Positions 1-7,307 of a stretch of DNA of 18,595 nucleotides are shown piece by piece (the stretch's first letter is position 1; every line of letters begins with the position of its first letter). Position numbers and translations under genes: made by a program. Under the pieces are notes generated by a model that was given only the letters and a program-made list of their open reading frames with translations, searched no databases and was not told the origin of the DNA. Source of the DNA: JALZAA01 sp036005605. GTDB taxonomy: Bacteria > Actinomycetota > Acidimicrobiia > IMCC26256 > JACDBD01. Location: NCBI GenBank assembly GCA_036005605.1, contig DASYQJ010000031.1, positions 1-18,595 of the forward strand. The letters run 5' to 3'.

Positions 1-620
1 ACCTCGTAGATGCGGATGCCGCGGCGGAGCACTTTGGCCGTGAACTCGGGCTCGAAGTCGAAACGGTCGGCCTGGAGTCGAACGCCATCGAGCACGCGTC
101 GGTCGAACAGCTTGTAGCAGGTCTCCATGTCCGACAGCGTGCTGTTGTACAGCACGTTGGTGACGAGCGACAGGAACCGGTTGCCCACCCAGTGCAGGAA
201 CAGCATGTTGCGACGCTCGCCCGTGAATCGCGAGCCGTACACGACGCGGGCGCGGCCCTTGAGCACCGGCGCGAGCAATCGCGGCCAGTCCTCGGGGTCG
301 TACTCGAGGTCCGCGTCCTGGACGAGCACGAGATCGCCGGTCGCGCTCTCGAGGCCGGTGCGGATCGCGGCTCCCTTGCCCCGGTTCTCGGGATGGCGGA
401 GCACTCGGACGGTGCTGTCGCGCAGTTGGGTGAGGACGTCACGGGTTCCGTCGTCGCTGCCGTCGTCGACGACCACGATCTCGCGCTCGACGGGGAGCTC
501 CACCGACCGCATCCGGCGCACGATCTCGGCGACCGTGCTGCGCTCGTTGAAGACGGGGACGATGACCGACAACCTGCGGAACTGGTCCGCGGTCTCGTCC
601 TTAATGCCGCCCTCGCTCAC
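1..620 (-). CDS. Family 2 glycosyltransferase, DPM1-like (partial, 3' end outside window)
   Basis: About 206 residues of a GT-A fold transferase are present; the C-terminus lies beyond the left edge. The N-terminus shows the family pattern LSVIVPVFNE, then VVVDDGSDDGT for nucleotide-sugar binding, the metal-binding stretch QDADLEYDPED, and YGSRFTGERR. This pattern is typical of polyprenyl-phosphate mannosyl/glucosyltransferases (DPM1/DPMS group), which load a sugar from a nucleotide donor onto a lipid carrier at the inner membrane face. The exact sugar cannot be read from the sequence. I chose GTG at 620 because GGGAG lies 5 nt upstream; an in-frame GTG at 626 sits too close to that site. The start overlaps the last codons of the upstream decarboxylase gene by 20 nt, so translation is probably coupled. 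It is the last visible gene of the LCP-ugd-uxs operon. The family call is secure; the substrate is unknown. Confidence 0.9.
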   Translation of the reverse strand, partial: MSEGGIKDETADQFRRLSVIVPVFNERSTVAEIVRRMRSVELPVEREIVVVDDGSDDGTRDVLTQLRDSTVRVLRHPENRGKGAAIRTGLESATGDLVLVQDADLEYDPEDWPRLLAPVLKGRARVVYGSRFTGERRNMLFLHWVGNRFLSLVTNVLYNSTLSDMETCYKLFDRRVLDGVRLQADRFDFEPEFTAKVLRRGIRIYE

Positions 621-1548
621 GCTCACTCCCGAACCACTCGTAGGTGCGGGCGAGACCTTCGCGGAGGTCGACCTCTGGACGCCAGCCGAGGACTTCGGTG
701 GCGAGCGTGATGTCGGGCCGGCGGCGCGCCGGATCGTCGACGGGCAGCGGCTCGAACACGATCTCGGAGCCCGATCCCGTGACCTCGAGCACGGTGTGGG
801 CGAGGTCCAGCACGGTGAACTCGTCCGGGTTCCCGATGTTCATCGGACCGGTCCAGTCGGAGTCGAGGAGGGCGAGGATGCCCCGTACCTCGTCGTCGAC
901 GTAGCAGTACGACCGCGTCTGCGATCCGTCGCCGTAGACCGTGAGCGGCTTGCCGTCCATGGCCTGGACCAAGAAGTTCGAGACGACGCGCCCGTCACCC
1001 GCGCGCAGGCAGGGCCCGAAGGTATTGAAGATGCGCACGACCTTGACGTCGAGGCCGTGCGCGCGGTGGTACGCCATCGCCATCGCCTCGGCGAACCGCT
1101 TCGCCTCGTCGTACACGCCGCGCGGACCGACCGGGTTGACGTGACCCCAATACCCCTCGTCCTGCGGATGCACCTGCGGATCGCCGTAGACCTCGCTCGT
1201 CGATGCAAGGAGGTACCGGGCGCCGGTGGCCTTGGCGAGCCCGAGCGAGTTGTGGGTGCCGAGCGAACCGACCTTCAGGGTCTTGATCGGGTACTCGAGG
1301 TAGTCGCGCGGGCTCGCGGGGCTGGCGAAGTGGAGGACGGCGTCGACTCCGCCGTCGACCGCGAAGAACTCCGTGACGTCGTGCTCCTTGAACTGGAATG
1401 CCGCCGTCTCGAGGAGGTCCTCGACGTTCTCGATCCGTCCCGTGAGCAGGCTGTCGACCGCCACGACGTCCCACCCGCGGCCGACGAGCGCTCGGCAGAG
1501 GTGGGAGCCGAGGAAGCCGGCGCCTCCGGTGACGACGGCCCGGGGCAT
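601..1548 (-). CDS. uxs: UDP-glucuronate decarboxylase (UDP-xylose synthase), extended SDR family
   Basis: This 315-residue protein would convert UDP-glucuronate to UDP-xylose with bound NAD+. The N-terminal Rossmann motif is GGAGFLGSH (residues 8-16). The active site shows STSEVYGDP (116-124) and the YxxxK pair Y146/K150. The segments ASPASPRDYLEYPIKT, YWGHVNPVGPRGVYDEAKR and RIFNTFGP are much closer to UXS enzymes than to UDP-glucose 4-epimerases or RmlB dehydratases. The length matches the soluble bacterial form, with no membrane anchor. ATG at 1548 shares one base with the TGA of the upstream ugd gene (TGATG), so the two are translationally coupled. The neighbour supplies its substrate directly, which strengthens the assignment. 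A related SDR making UDP-4-keto-pentose or UDP-apiose is less likely but not excluded. Confidence 0.9.
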   Translation of the reverse strand: MPRAVVTGGAGFLGSHLCRALVGRGWDVVAVDSLLTGRIENVEDLLETAAFQFKEHDVTEFFAVDGGVDAVLHFASPASPRDYLEYPIKTLKVGSLGTHNSLGLAKATGARYLLASTSEVYGDPQVHPQDEGYWGHVNPVGPRGVYDEAKRFAEAMAMAYHRAHGLDVKVVRIFNTFGPCLRAGDGRVVSNFLVQAMDGKPLTVYGDGSQTRSYCYVDDEVRGILALLDSDWTGPMNIGNPDEFTVLDLAHTVLEVTGSGSEIVFEPLPVDDPARRRPDITLATEVLGWRPEVDLREGLARTYEWFGSERERGRH

Positions 1549-2843
1549 CAGCGCCCGAGGCCCTCGTACGCGAAACCCCGCTTGCGCATGGCGGCGGGGT
1601 CGAGGAGGTTGCGGGCGTCGACGATGCGGCGGGCGCGCATCACCTCGGCCACACGATCGAAGTCGAGCCACCGGAACTCGTCCCACTCGGTGAGCACGAC
1701 GACGACGTCGGCGTCGGTGCACGCCTCGTAGGCATCCGCGGCGACCTGAAGGTCGGCCACCCAGTCGGTCGCCCGCTCGCCCGAGACCGGGTCGTAGGCG
1801 TGGACCTCGGCGCCCTCGGCGAGCAGGGTGGATGCGACTCCGAGGGCAGGCGAGGCACGCAGGTCGTCGGTGTTGGCCTTGAACGTGAGGCCCCAGAGCG
1901 CCACGCGCGTCCCGGCGAGCCCGTCCGGCACGGCGGCCCGGATCTTGTCGACGATCCGTCCGTGCTGGAGCGCGTTCACCTCGTCCACCGCGGCCAGCAG
2001 GCGGAACTCGTAGCCGGACTGTGCCGACGTGTGGAGCAGTGCGGCGACGTCCTTCGGGAGGCACGATCCGCCGAATCCCGGACCCGGATGGAGGAACTCG
2101 AAGCCGATGCGCGGGTCGTAGCCGATGCCCAGCGCGACCTCGCGCACGTCGGCGCTCACCGCCTCGCACAGGTTGGCGATCTCGTTGATGAAGGAGACCT
2201 TCGTGGCCAGGAACGCGTTCGACGCGTACTTGATCAGCTCGGCCGACGCCGCGTCGGTCACGAGGATGGGCGCCCGCAGGCTCCGGTAAAGCTCGGACAC
2301 GCGCACGGCGACACCCGTGTCCTGGCAGCCGATGACGACGCGAGTCGGCTCGAGGAAGTCGCGCACCGCGGTGCCCTCGCGGAGGAACTCGGGGTTCGAC
2401 GCGACGCCGACGGTGCCGGCGGGAACGCCCGCCTCGCCGAGCAGTCGCTCGACGAACGCCGCGGTGCCGACGGGGACCGTCGATTTGTTGATCACCACCG
2501 AGCCCGGACGCAGGGTCGGCGCGATCTCACGTACCGCGTCCTCGAGAATGGAGAGGTTCGCCGCGCCCTGATCGTTCGGAGGCGTCTGCACGCACAGGAA
2601 GACGAACTCGGCGTTCCGGGCCGCGCTCGCGGCGCCGACGACGAACGTGAGCCGGCGGGCGGCGAGACCCTCGGCCACGAGCTCGGGGAGCCCCTCCTCG
2701 AGGACGGGCACCTCCCCCTTGCTGAGGCGCGCGACCTTCTCGCGGTCGAGCTCACCGCACGCGACGTCGTGGCCGAGCCGGGCGAAGCAGGCGGCCGTCG
2801 TCAGCCCGACGTAGCCGCCGCCGACGACCGCGATCGCGCTCAT
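1548..2843 (-). CDS. ugd: UDP-glucose 6-dehydrogenase
   Basis: A 431-residue enzyme that oxidises UDP-glucose to UDP-glucuronate with two NAD+. The dinucleotide site is VVGGGYVGL (residues 6-14). The central helix has ELIKYASNAFLATKVSFINE with K205, and the catalytic cysteine is C261 in GFGGSCLPKD, the family hallmark. The C-terminal UDP-binding domain contains LWGLTFKANTDDLRASPA, also typical. The length is normal for the family. ATG at 2843 lies 7 nt after the stop of the LCP gene; no strong Shine-Dalgarno is visible, so coupling from upstream is likely. Its product feeds the next gene, UDP-glucuronate decarboxylase. The related UDP-ManNAc and GDP-mannose dehydrogenases share the fold, but the pairing with a UXS enzyme favours UDP-glucose as substrate. 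Confidence 0.93.
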   Translation of the reverse strand: MSAIAVVGGGYVGLTTAACFARLGHDVACGELDREKVARLSKGEVPVLEEGLPELVAEGLAARRLTFVVGAASAARNAEFVFLCVQTPPNDQGAANLSILEDAVREIAPTLRPGSVVINKSTVPVGTAAFVERLLGEAGVPAGTVGVASNPEFLREGTAVRDFLEPTRVVIGCQDTGVAVRVSELYRSLRAPILVTDAASAELIKYASNAFLATKVSFINEIANLCEAVSADVREVALGIGYDPRIGFEFLHPGPGFGGSCLPKDVAALLHTSAQSGYEFRLLAAVDEVNALQHGRIVDKIRAAVPDGLAGTRVALWGLTFKANTDDLRASPALGVASTLLAEGAEVHAYDPVSGERATDWVADLQVAADAYEACTDADVVVVLTEWDEFRWLDFDRVAEVMRARRIVDARNLLDPAAMRKRGFAYEGLGR

Positions 2844-2850
2844 GAGGGAC

Positions 2851-4311
2851 TCAGGCGCATTGGGTCGGGTCGGGTGGAGGGGCCGGTGCCTTGCCCTTCC
2901 CTCCTGCGGCCGTGCTCGGCGCGGGCGCGGCGGTCGTCGGGGCCGGCGCGGCGCTGTCGGGCGCGGGTGCATTGGGCGGCGGTGTGACCGCCTTGAAGTC
3001 CGAGCCGAGGACGACGGCGACGTCGGCCTCGACGATCGCCTTGTCCTCGACGAGCTTGCCGACTCCGCCGAGGTAGCTCTGGACCACACGCGCCTTGTCG
3101 AGCGAGCCGGGGCGATAGTGAACCTGGGTGGCGTTCACACGGGGTTGGTTGCCGACACCCACGTTGACGAACCCCTGCTGCTGGAGCTCGGTCCCGGTCT
3201 TCGACGCCAACCCGCTCTGACCCGACCCGTTGAACACGCGCACGCGAACCTCGGACGGCTTCGGCCCGTTCTGCTGGGTCGGCGCCGGCCCGAACTGGCG
3301 GAGTCGGGCGACCACGGCGTCGGCGTCGGGCTCCTTCGCCTGCAGGGTCGAGCCGAGACGCGAATTTTGCGGGCCCGGGACGGTGGGAAACGTCACCATC
3401 TCGAGGCTGTTGGGATCGTTGGGGTCGACGCGCCGGAACGACGTGATGAGCTTCTTGATGTCGTCGCTGTTGAGGCTCTCGTCGGCCTTGAGCTTCGGGA
3501 TCGTCTCGTCGGCGATGTCGAGCGCCGTCCGGGGACTGTTCACGGACCGCCGGAACGCCTCGGTGGCGAGCCGCTTCATGAACTGCTGCTGTCGATCGAT
3601 GCGCCCGAGATCACCCCGGGGGTCCGTCTGCCAGCGCCCGTCGATGTACTGCTCCAGGCCTCGCGACCGCACGTAGTTGAGGGCATTGGAGCCGTCCAGC
3701 GTGTAGCAGCCGGGTTTGAAGTTGAAGGGGATGAACTCGAAGCCGCTGTGCGCGTCTCTCGACGGCGCCTGGATGTAGACAGGTACGCCACCCATGGCGT
3801 CGACGATGCCTTTGAAGCTCTGGAAGTCGACTTCGAGGTAGTGGTGGATGGGAACGTTGAAGTTCTGCTGGAGCGTGTCGACCACACGCTGCGGGCCCTC
3901 GTTGAACGCAGCGTTGATCTTCGACTGACCGAGGCCGGGGACGTTGACAACGAGGTCGCGGGGAAAGGAAACGAGGAACCCCGTCTTCTGCTCGGGGTCG
4001 ACGTGGATGACCATCAGCGTGTCGGAGCGCTGCCCGCCTTCCGCGGACGCGTCGCCGAAGGCCGCCTTTTCCTCGGGTGTCTGCACTTGGGCACGTGTGT
4101 CCGACCCGATGAGGAGGAAATTGGCGGGCTTGCCGGGGTCGGTGTTCTCCGCGGTCTTGACCTTCACACGGGGAATCTCGTCGATCTTGCGATCGATGAA
4201 CGCGTTCACGCCCACCACGCCGCCCAGGACGAGCGGGACGGACACCGCCAGCGCCACTGCGAAGCGCCCGAGCAGGACGCGGGGGAACGAGCGTGTCATC
4301 GAAGGCGTCAT
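2851..4311 (-). CDS. LytR-CpsA-Psr (LCP) family cell-wall glycopolymer ligase with LytR_C domain
   Basis: LCP proteins sit in the membrane facing outward and transfer lipid-linked glycopolymers to peptidoglycan. This 486-residue protein has a short basic N-terminus, one membrane helix (about 16-38), and an LCP catalytic domain (about 62-250) with LLIGSDTR (67-73), RSDTLMV, SFPRDL (115-120), LNYVRSRG and GDLGRIDRQQQF, the arginine/aspartate set that binds the polyprenyl pyrophosphate and metal. A LytR_C domain follows (about 354-439, VRVFNGSGQSGLAS). The tail is Pro/Ala-rich and ends in TQCA; a second cysteine (C202) lies in the catalytic domain. The start is uncertain. ATG 4311 has only AGG directly before it and overlaps a possible -10 box (TAGGAT, 4315-4310), whereas ATG 4299 would begin near the transcript start. 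It heads the envelope operon, and its neighbours suggest a uronate- or xylose-containing polymer. Confidence 0.92.
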   Translation of the reverse strand: MTPSMTRSFPRVLLGRFAVALAVSVPLVLGGVVGVNAFIDRKIDEIPRVKVKTAENTDPGKPANFLLIGSDTRAQVQTPEEKAAFGDASAEGGQRSDTLMVIHVDPEQKTGFLVSFPRDLVVNVPGLGQSKINAAFNEGPQRVVDTLQQNFNVPIHHYLEVDFQSFKGIVDAMGGVPVYIQAPSRDAHSGFEFIPFNFKPGCYTLDGSNALNYVRSRGLEQYIDGRWQTDPRGDLGRIDRQQQFMKRLATEAFRRSVNSPRTALDIADETIPKLKADESLNSDDIKKLITSFRRVDPNDPNSLEMVTFPTVPGPQNSRLGSTLQAKEPDADAVVARLRQFGPAPTQQNGPKPSEVRVRVFNGSGQSGLASKTGTELQQQGFVNVGVGNQPRVNATQVHYRPGSLDKARVVQSYLGGVGKLVEDKAIVEADVAVVLGSDFKAVTPPPNAPAPDSAAPAPTTAAPAPSTAAGGKGKAPAPPPDPTQCA

Positions 4312-4315
4312 CCTA
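4310..4315 (-). promoter_or_regulatory. Possible -10 box (TAGGAT) for the LCP-ugd-uxs operon
   Basis: TAGGAT fits the actinobacterial TANNNT -10 pattern and is the only such hexamer I found in the 77-bp gap between LCP and pabB on this strand. If used, transcription would begin near 4303, which would make ATG 4299 rather than 4311 the real start. No recognisable -35 is present. Confidence 0.3.
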
Positions 4316-4376
4316 CCGGCGAGGACGCCGATTCCTCGGTCGCTCGAAAGACCAGGGCGACGCCTCGCGCCGCCGC

Positions 4377-4382
4377 TACCCT
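4377..4382 (+). promoter_or_regulatory. pabB: -10 box (TACCCT) of a leaderless pabB promoter
   Basis: TACCCT ends 6 nt before the GTG at 4389, which places the expected transcription start on the first base of the start codon. No Shine-Dalgarno precedes that GTG, consistent with leaderless translation. No clear -35 hexamer is visible. Confidence 0.5.
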
Positions 4383-4388
4383 GCGCGC

Positions 4389-5690
4389 GTGACCCCCGCC
4401 GGGGCGCAGATGACCGCCGGTGCGCCGCCGAGCGCCGCCGCGTTGCTCGCCGCCCTCCCCGCCACCGTCGACACCGCCGTCGTGCGGGACGGACCCCGTT
4501 TCGTCGTCGCCGCCGCGCCCGATGCCGTGCGCGTCGCATCGGGCCCCGAAGCGCTGGATGAACTCGACCGGCTGCCGCCCGGATGGTGGGCGGGGTTCCT
4601 GAGCTACGAGCTCGGAGGCGCGGTCGAGCGCGTCACGCCGCGTCGGCGCCCGGACGCCGGCGATGGGGAACCGACGCTCCCCGACCTCGTCCTCGCCCGC
4701 TTCCCGGTTCGCCTGGTGCTCGACCCGGTGTCGGGACGGTCCGAGCTGCACGGGCACGGCGAGGCGCGCGACCGGTTGGCGCACGCCGTTGAAGTGGCGC
4801 GCGCCGGTGCACCCGTGCCTGCTTCCCCTGCACTCCCGCGCTGGCACTCGAGTCTCGATCGCGTCGTGTTCGAGCAGCGTGTCGCGATGATCCTCGAGCA
4901 CATCGGCGCCGGTGACTGCTACCAGGTCAACCTCACGCGCGGGCTGACGTGCGACCACGCCGTCGACCCGGTGGGCCTGTTCAACGCGCTCGATCGGTGC
5001 AACCCGTCGCCGCACGGCGCGCTCCTCCGGTTCGGCAGCACGCCCGGCGCGCCGGCGCTGGCCGTCGTGTCGGCGTCGCCGGAGCGGTTCCTCTCGTGGC
5101 GCGGGCGCGACGCCGAGACTCGTCCGATCAAAGGGACGGGCGCCGACCCGACCACGCTCGCCGCGAGCGCGAAGGACCGCGCCGAGAACGTGATGATCGT
5201 CGACCTCGCCCGCAACGACTTCGGTCGCGTCTGCGAGCCGGGCTCGGTCGTCGTCCCTGCGCTCTGCGAGCTCGAGGCCCATCCCGGCCTCCACCATCTC
5301 GTGAGCACCGTGCGCGGGCAGCGGCGCGACGGCACCGGGATCGGCGCGCTCGTGCGGGCGACGTTTCCGCCGGCGTCGGTGACGGGCGCACCCAAGCCGC
5401 GCGTGATGCAGATAATAGAGGACCTCGAGCCGGTGCCGCGGGGCGTCTATTGCGGAGCGGTGGGCTGGATCGACACCGAGCGCGATGGGGGCGACCTCAA
5501 CGTCGCCATCCGCACGTTCACGGTCGCGCACGGACGCACGCACCTGGGTGTCGGCGCCGGGATCGTCGCCGACTCGGAGCCGGCCGCGGAGTGGGCCGAG
5601 ACGGAGCTCAAGGCCGCGCGCCTGCTCACCGCGGCCGGTACCGACCTCGCCGACTCACGGGCAGTAGCGCTGACGGGAGCGAACCGGTGA
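4389..5690 (+). CDS. pabB: Aminodeoxychorismate synthase component I
   Basis: This 433-residue chorismate-binding enzyme would aminate chorismate to 4-amino-4-deoxychorismate, the first step toward p-aminobenzoate and folate, using ammonia from a PabA glutaminase that is not encoded here. The C-terminal catalytic half has RPIKGTG with K248, the lysine that distinguishes PabB from anthranilate synthase TrpE (which has PIAGT), then DLARNDFGRVCEPGSV, VTGAPKPRVMQIIEDLEP and GVYCGAVGWI. The N-terminal half is shorter and more variable, as usual. GTG 4389 was chosen because it sits 6 nt after TACCCT (leaderless); ATG 4410 is an in-frame alternative. Its stop overlaps the start of the class IV aminotransferase gene by 4 nt, which supports the PABA assignment over tryptophan or salicylate synthesis. 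Confidence 0.9.
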   Translation: MTPAGAQMTAGAPPSAAALLAALPATVDTAVVRDGPRFVVAAAPDAVRVASGPEALDELDRLPPGWWAGFLSYELGGAVERVTPRRRPDAGDGEPTLPDLVLARFPVRLVLDPVSGRSELHGHGEARDRLAHAVEVARAGAPVPASPALPRWHSSLDRVVFEQRVAMILEHIGAGDCYQVNLTRGLTCDHAVDPVGLFNALDRCNPSPHGALLRFGSTPGAPALAVVSASPERFLSWRGRDAETRPIKGTGADPTTLAASAKDRAENVMIVDLARNDFGRVCEPGSVVVPALCELEAHPGLHHLVSTVRGQRRDGTGIGALVRATFPPASVTGAPKPRVMQIIEDLEPVPRGVYCGAVGWIDTERDGGDLNVAIRTFTVAHGRTHLGVGAGIVADSEPAAEWAETELKAARLLTAAGTDLADSRAVALTGANR

Positions 5691-6532
5691 CCGGCTCGGT
5701 CCTCTGGCTCGACGGGCAGCTCGTGGCCGCGGGCGAAGCGCGCGTGTCGCCGTTCGATCACGGACTGCTCGTCGGCGACGGCGTCTTCGAGACCTTGCGC
5801 GTGTACAACGGTGTCCCCTTCGCGTGGACCCGTCATCACGAGCGGCTCGTTCGCTCCGCGGCCGGGCTCGGGCTCGAGGCCCCGGGATCGCACGAGCTGC
5901 GCGCCGCGGTCGACGACGTGCTCGCCGCCAACGGCCTGACCGACGGCCGGGTGCGACTCACCGTCACGGGAGGACCGTCGCCGCTCGGGTCTGAACGCGG
6001 CGACGGGCCCCCGACCGTGATCATCATGTGCGCGCCTGCGACGCCGTGGCCGCCGACCGTCGACGTCGTGACCGTCCCGTGGAGCCGCAACGAGCGCGGC
6101 GCGGTCGCCGGCCTCAAGACCACCTCGTACGCCGAGAACGTGCGCGCGCTCGCATACGCGCGTGAGCACGACGCCGGCGAGGCGATCTTCCTCAATACCC
6201 GGGGGGAGCTCTGCGAGGCGACGGGGTCGAATGTCTTCGTCATCCGGGACGGCGTCGTGCAGACGCCACCCGCCGACGCCGGCTGTCTGCTCGGCGTGAC
6301 CCGCGCCCTCGTGCTCGAGCTCTGCGGCGATCACGGCATGCCCGCCGAGGAGGCAGTGCTCGGCCGGGCGGCGTTGGGTGATGCCGACGAGGCGTTCCTC
6401 ACGTCGTCGACGCGCGAGGTGCAGCCGATCGGACGCGTGGACGGCCGCGCGCTGCCCGCGGCGCCTGGACCGACGAGCGACAAGCTCGGCGCCCTGCTCA
6501 CCGAGCTGATCGCCCGGGTTCCGGACCCCTGA
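5687..6532 (+). CDS. pabC: Aminodeoxychorismate lyase-type class IV PLP aminotransferase
   Basis: A 281-residue fold-type IV PLP enzyme. The neighbouring pabB suggests it cleaves aminodeoxychorismate to p-aminobenzoate and pyruvate. The N-terminus has VSPFDHGLLVGDGVFETLRVYNG, a family hallmark; the PLP lysine is K144 in GLKTTSYAENVRAL; and the cofactor-binding segment GELCEATGSNVFVI follows, then LTSSTREVQPI near the end. The GTG start at 5687 overlaps the pabB stop by 4 nt, and GGGAG lies 7 nt upstream, so the start is well supported and coupled. Sequence alone cannot separate ADC lyases from branched-chain or D-amino acid transaminases in this family, so the function rests mostly on operon context. 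The 3' end overlaps the convergent birA gene by 35 bp. Confidence 0.82.
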   Translation: MTGSVLWLDGQLVAAGEARVSPFDHGLLVGDGVFETLRVYNGVPFAWTRHHERLVRSAAGLGLEAPGSHELRAAVDDVLAANGLTDGRVRLTVTGGPSPLGSERGDGPPTVIIMCAPATPWPPTVDVVTVPWSRNERGAVAGLKTTSYAENVRALAYAREHDAGEAIFLNTRGELCEATGSNVFVIRDGVVQTPPADAGCLLGVTRALVLELCGDHGMPAEEAVLGRAALGDADEAFLTSSTREVQPIGRVDGRALPAAPGPTSDKLGALLTELIARVPDP

Positions 6533-7262
6533 CGTCCCGAAGGTGGACGACGTCGCCGACGTGCACGTCCAGCACGTCGCCGTGATCGTCCTCGACCCGC
6601 AGCTCACCCGAATCTCCGATCCCGACCGCTCGGCCGACGAGGTCGCCGTCCGGCCGCTCGACGCGGACGCGGCGCCCCAGCGTCGCCAAGCGCTGCCGGT
6701 ACTCGCCGACCACGCCGGTGAGGTCGGCGTAGCGCCGGTCGAGCTCGGCCAGGAAGGCGGCGAGCAGCTCGCGCCGGTCGACGGAGTGGCCCGCCTCGAG
6801 GTTGCAGGCCGTCGCGGTCTCGGCGATCTCGGGCGGGAACTCGCGCCACTCGACGTTGACACCGGCACCGACGACGACGGCGTCGCCGTCGCGCTCGGCG
6901 AGGATCCCGACGAGCTTGCGGTCCCGGACGACGAGGTCGTTCGGCCACTTGAGCCCGGGCGTGAACCCGGCGACGCGCGCGACGGCATCCACCATGGCGA
7001 CACCGCACGCCATCGTGACGAGCGGCGTCTGCTCCGGTGCGAGCGACGGCCGCAGCAACACGGAGACGAGCAGCGACGCCCCCGGCGGCGCCACCCATCC
7101 CCGCCCTCGCCGGCCGCGGCCCGCGGTCTGGAAGTCGGCGACCGCCACCAGGCCGTCGGGCGCACCACGGCGCGCCTCGTCGAGCAGGTAGCGGTTCGTC
7201 GAATCGAGGGAGTCGAACCAGCGAACCTCATGTGTAGGTTCGATCGGCTCGCCCTCGGGCAT
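6498..7262 (-). CDS. birA: Biotin-[acetyl-CoA carboxylase] ligase (monofunctional)
   Basis: A 254-residue class I biotin protein ligase that activates biotin with ATP and transfers it to the lysine of biotin carrier domains. The biotinyl-AMP loop is GRGRRGR (residues 48-54), followed by SLLVSVLLRP, then LKWPNDL (104-110) with the RKLVGIL segment carrying catalytic K116, and GAGVNVE. The C-terminal BPL_C domain (about 210-250) is present. The N-terminal winged-helix DNA-binding domain of E. coli BirA is absent, so this protein should not repress transcription. ATG 7262 was chosen: it lies 7 nt downstream of TATCCT with no Shine-Dalgarno, suggesting a leaderless mRNA. The gene diverges from an acyl-CoA carboxylase alpha chain bearing the EAMKM biotinylation site, its probable substrate. 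The 3' end overlaps pabC. Confidence 0.93.
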   Translation of the reverse strand: MPEGEPIEPTHEVRWFDSLDSTNRYLLDEARRGAPDGLVAVADFQTAGRGRRGRGWVAPPGASLLVSVLLRPSLAPEQTPLVTMACGVAMVDAVARVAGFTPGLKWPNDLVVRDRKLVGILAERDGDAVVVGAGVNVEWREFPPEIAETATACNLEAGHSVDRRELLAAFLAELDRRYADLTGVVGEYRQRLATLGRRVRVERPDGDLVGRAVGIGDSGELRVEDDHGDVLDVHVGDVVHLRDVRGPEPGRSAR

Positions 7263-7268
7263 CGCCCG

Positions 7269-7274
7269 TAGGAT
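7269..7274 (+). promoter_or_regulatory. Candidate -10 box (TAGGAT) for the acyl-CoA carboxylase gene
   Basis: TAGGAT matches the TANNNT pattern and predicts a start near A7281, giving a leader of about 27 nt that contains the AGGAG ribosome site at 7297-7301. It overlaps the birA -10 box almost completely. No clear -35 is visible. Confidence 0.45.
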
Positions 7275-7275
7275 A
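7270..7275 (-). promoter_or_regulatory. birA: -10 box (TATCCT) of a leaderless birA promoter
   Basis: TATCCT on the minus strand ends 7 nt before the birA ATG at 7262. It shares five of its six base pairs with the -10 box facing the carboxylase gene on the other strand, so the two promoters should compete for RNA polymerase. Confidence 0.5.
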
Positions 7276-7296
7276 CGGCCACCATCGAGGCGCTCC

Positions 7297-7301
7297 AGGA
7301 G
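7297..7301 (+). promoter_or_regulatory. Ribosome binding site (AGGAG) that decides the GTG start of the carboxylase
   Basis: AGGAG lies 6 nt before GTG 7308. It is the right half of an 11-bp odd palindrome, GCTCC-A-GGAGC (7292-7302), so the ribosome site could be partly masked by pairing or could overlap a protein site; neither is proven. Confidence 0.6.
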
Positions 7302-7307
7302 CCGTCC

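Noticed and set aside
127..1731. A 534-residue open frame on the plus strand antisense to the uxs and GT2 genes
   Set aside because: Low-complexity Arg/Ser/Val-rich translation with no domain; it mirrors third-position GC of the real minus-strand genes.
1800..4392. Long plus-strand open frames opposite ugd and the LCP gene
   Set aside because: They are antisense shadows: the minus-strand frames carry complete catalytic motifs and coupled starts and stops, the plus-strand ones do not.
4308..5543. A 411-residue minus-strand open frame opposite pabB
   Set aside because: Compositionally biased, with no recognisable motif; pabB on the other strand is complete.
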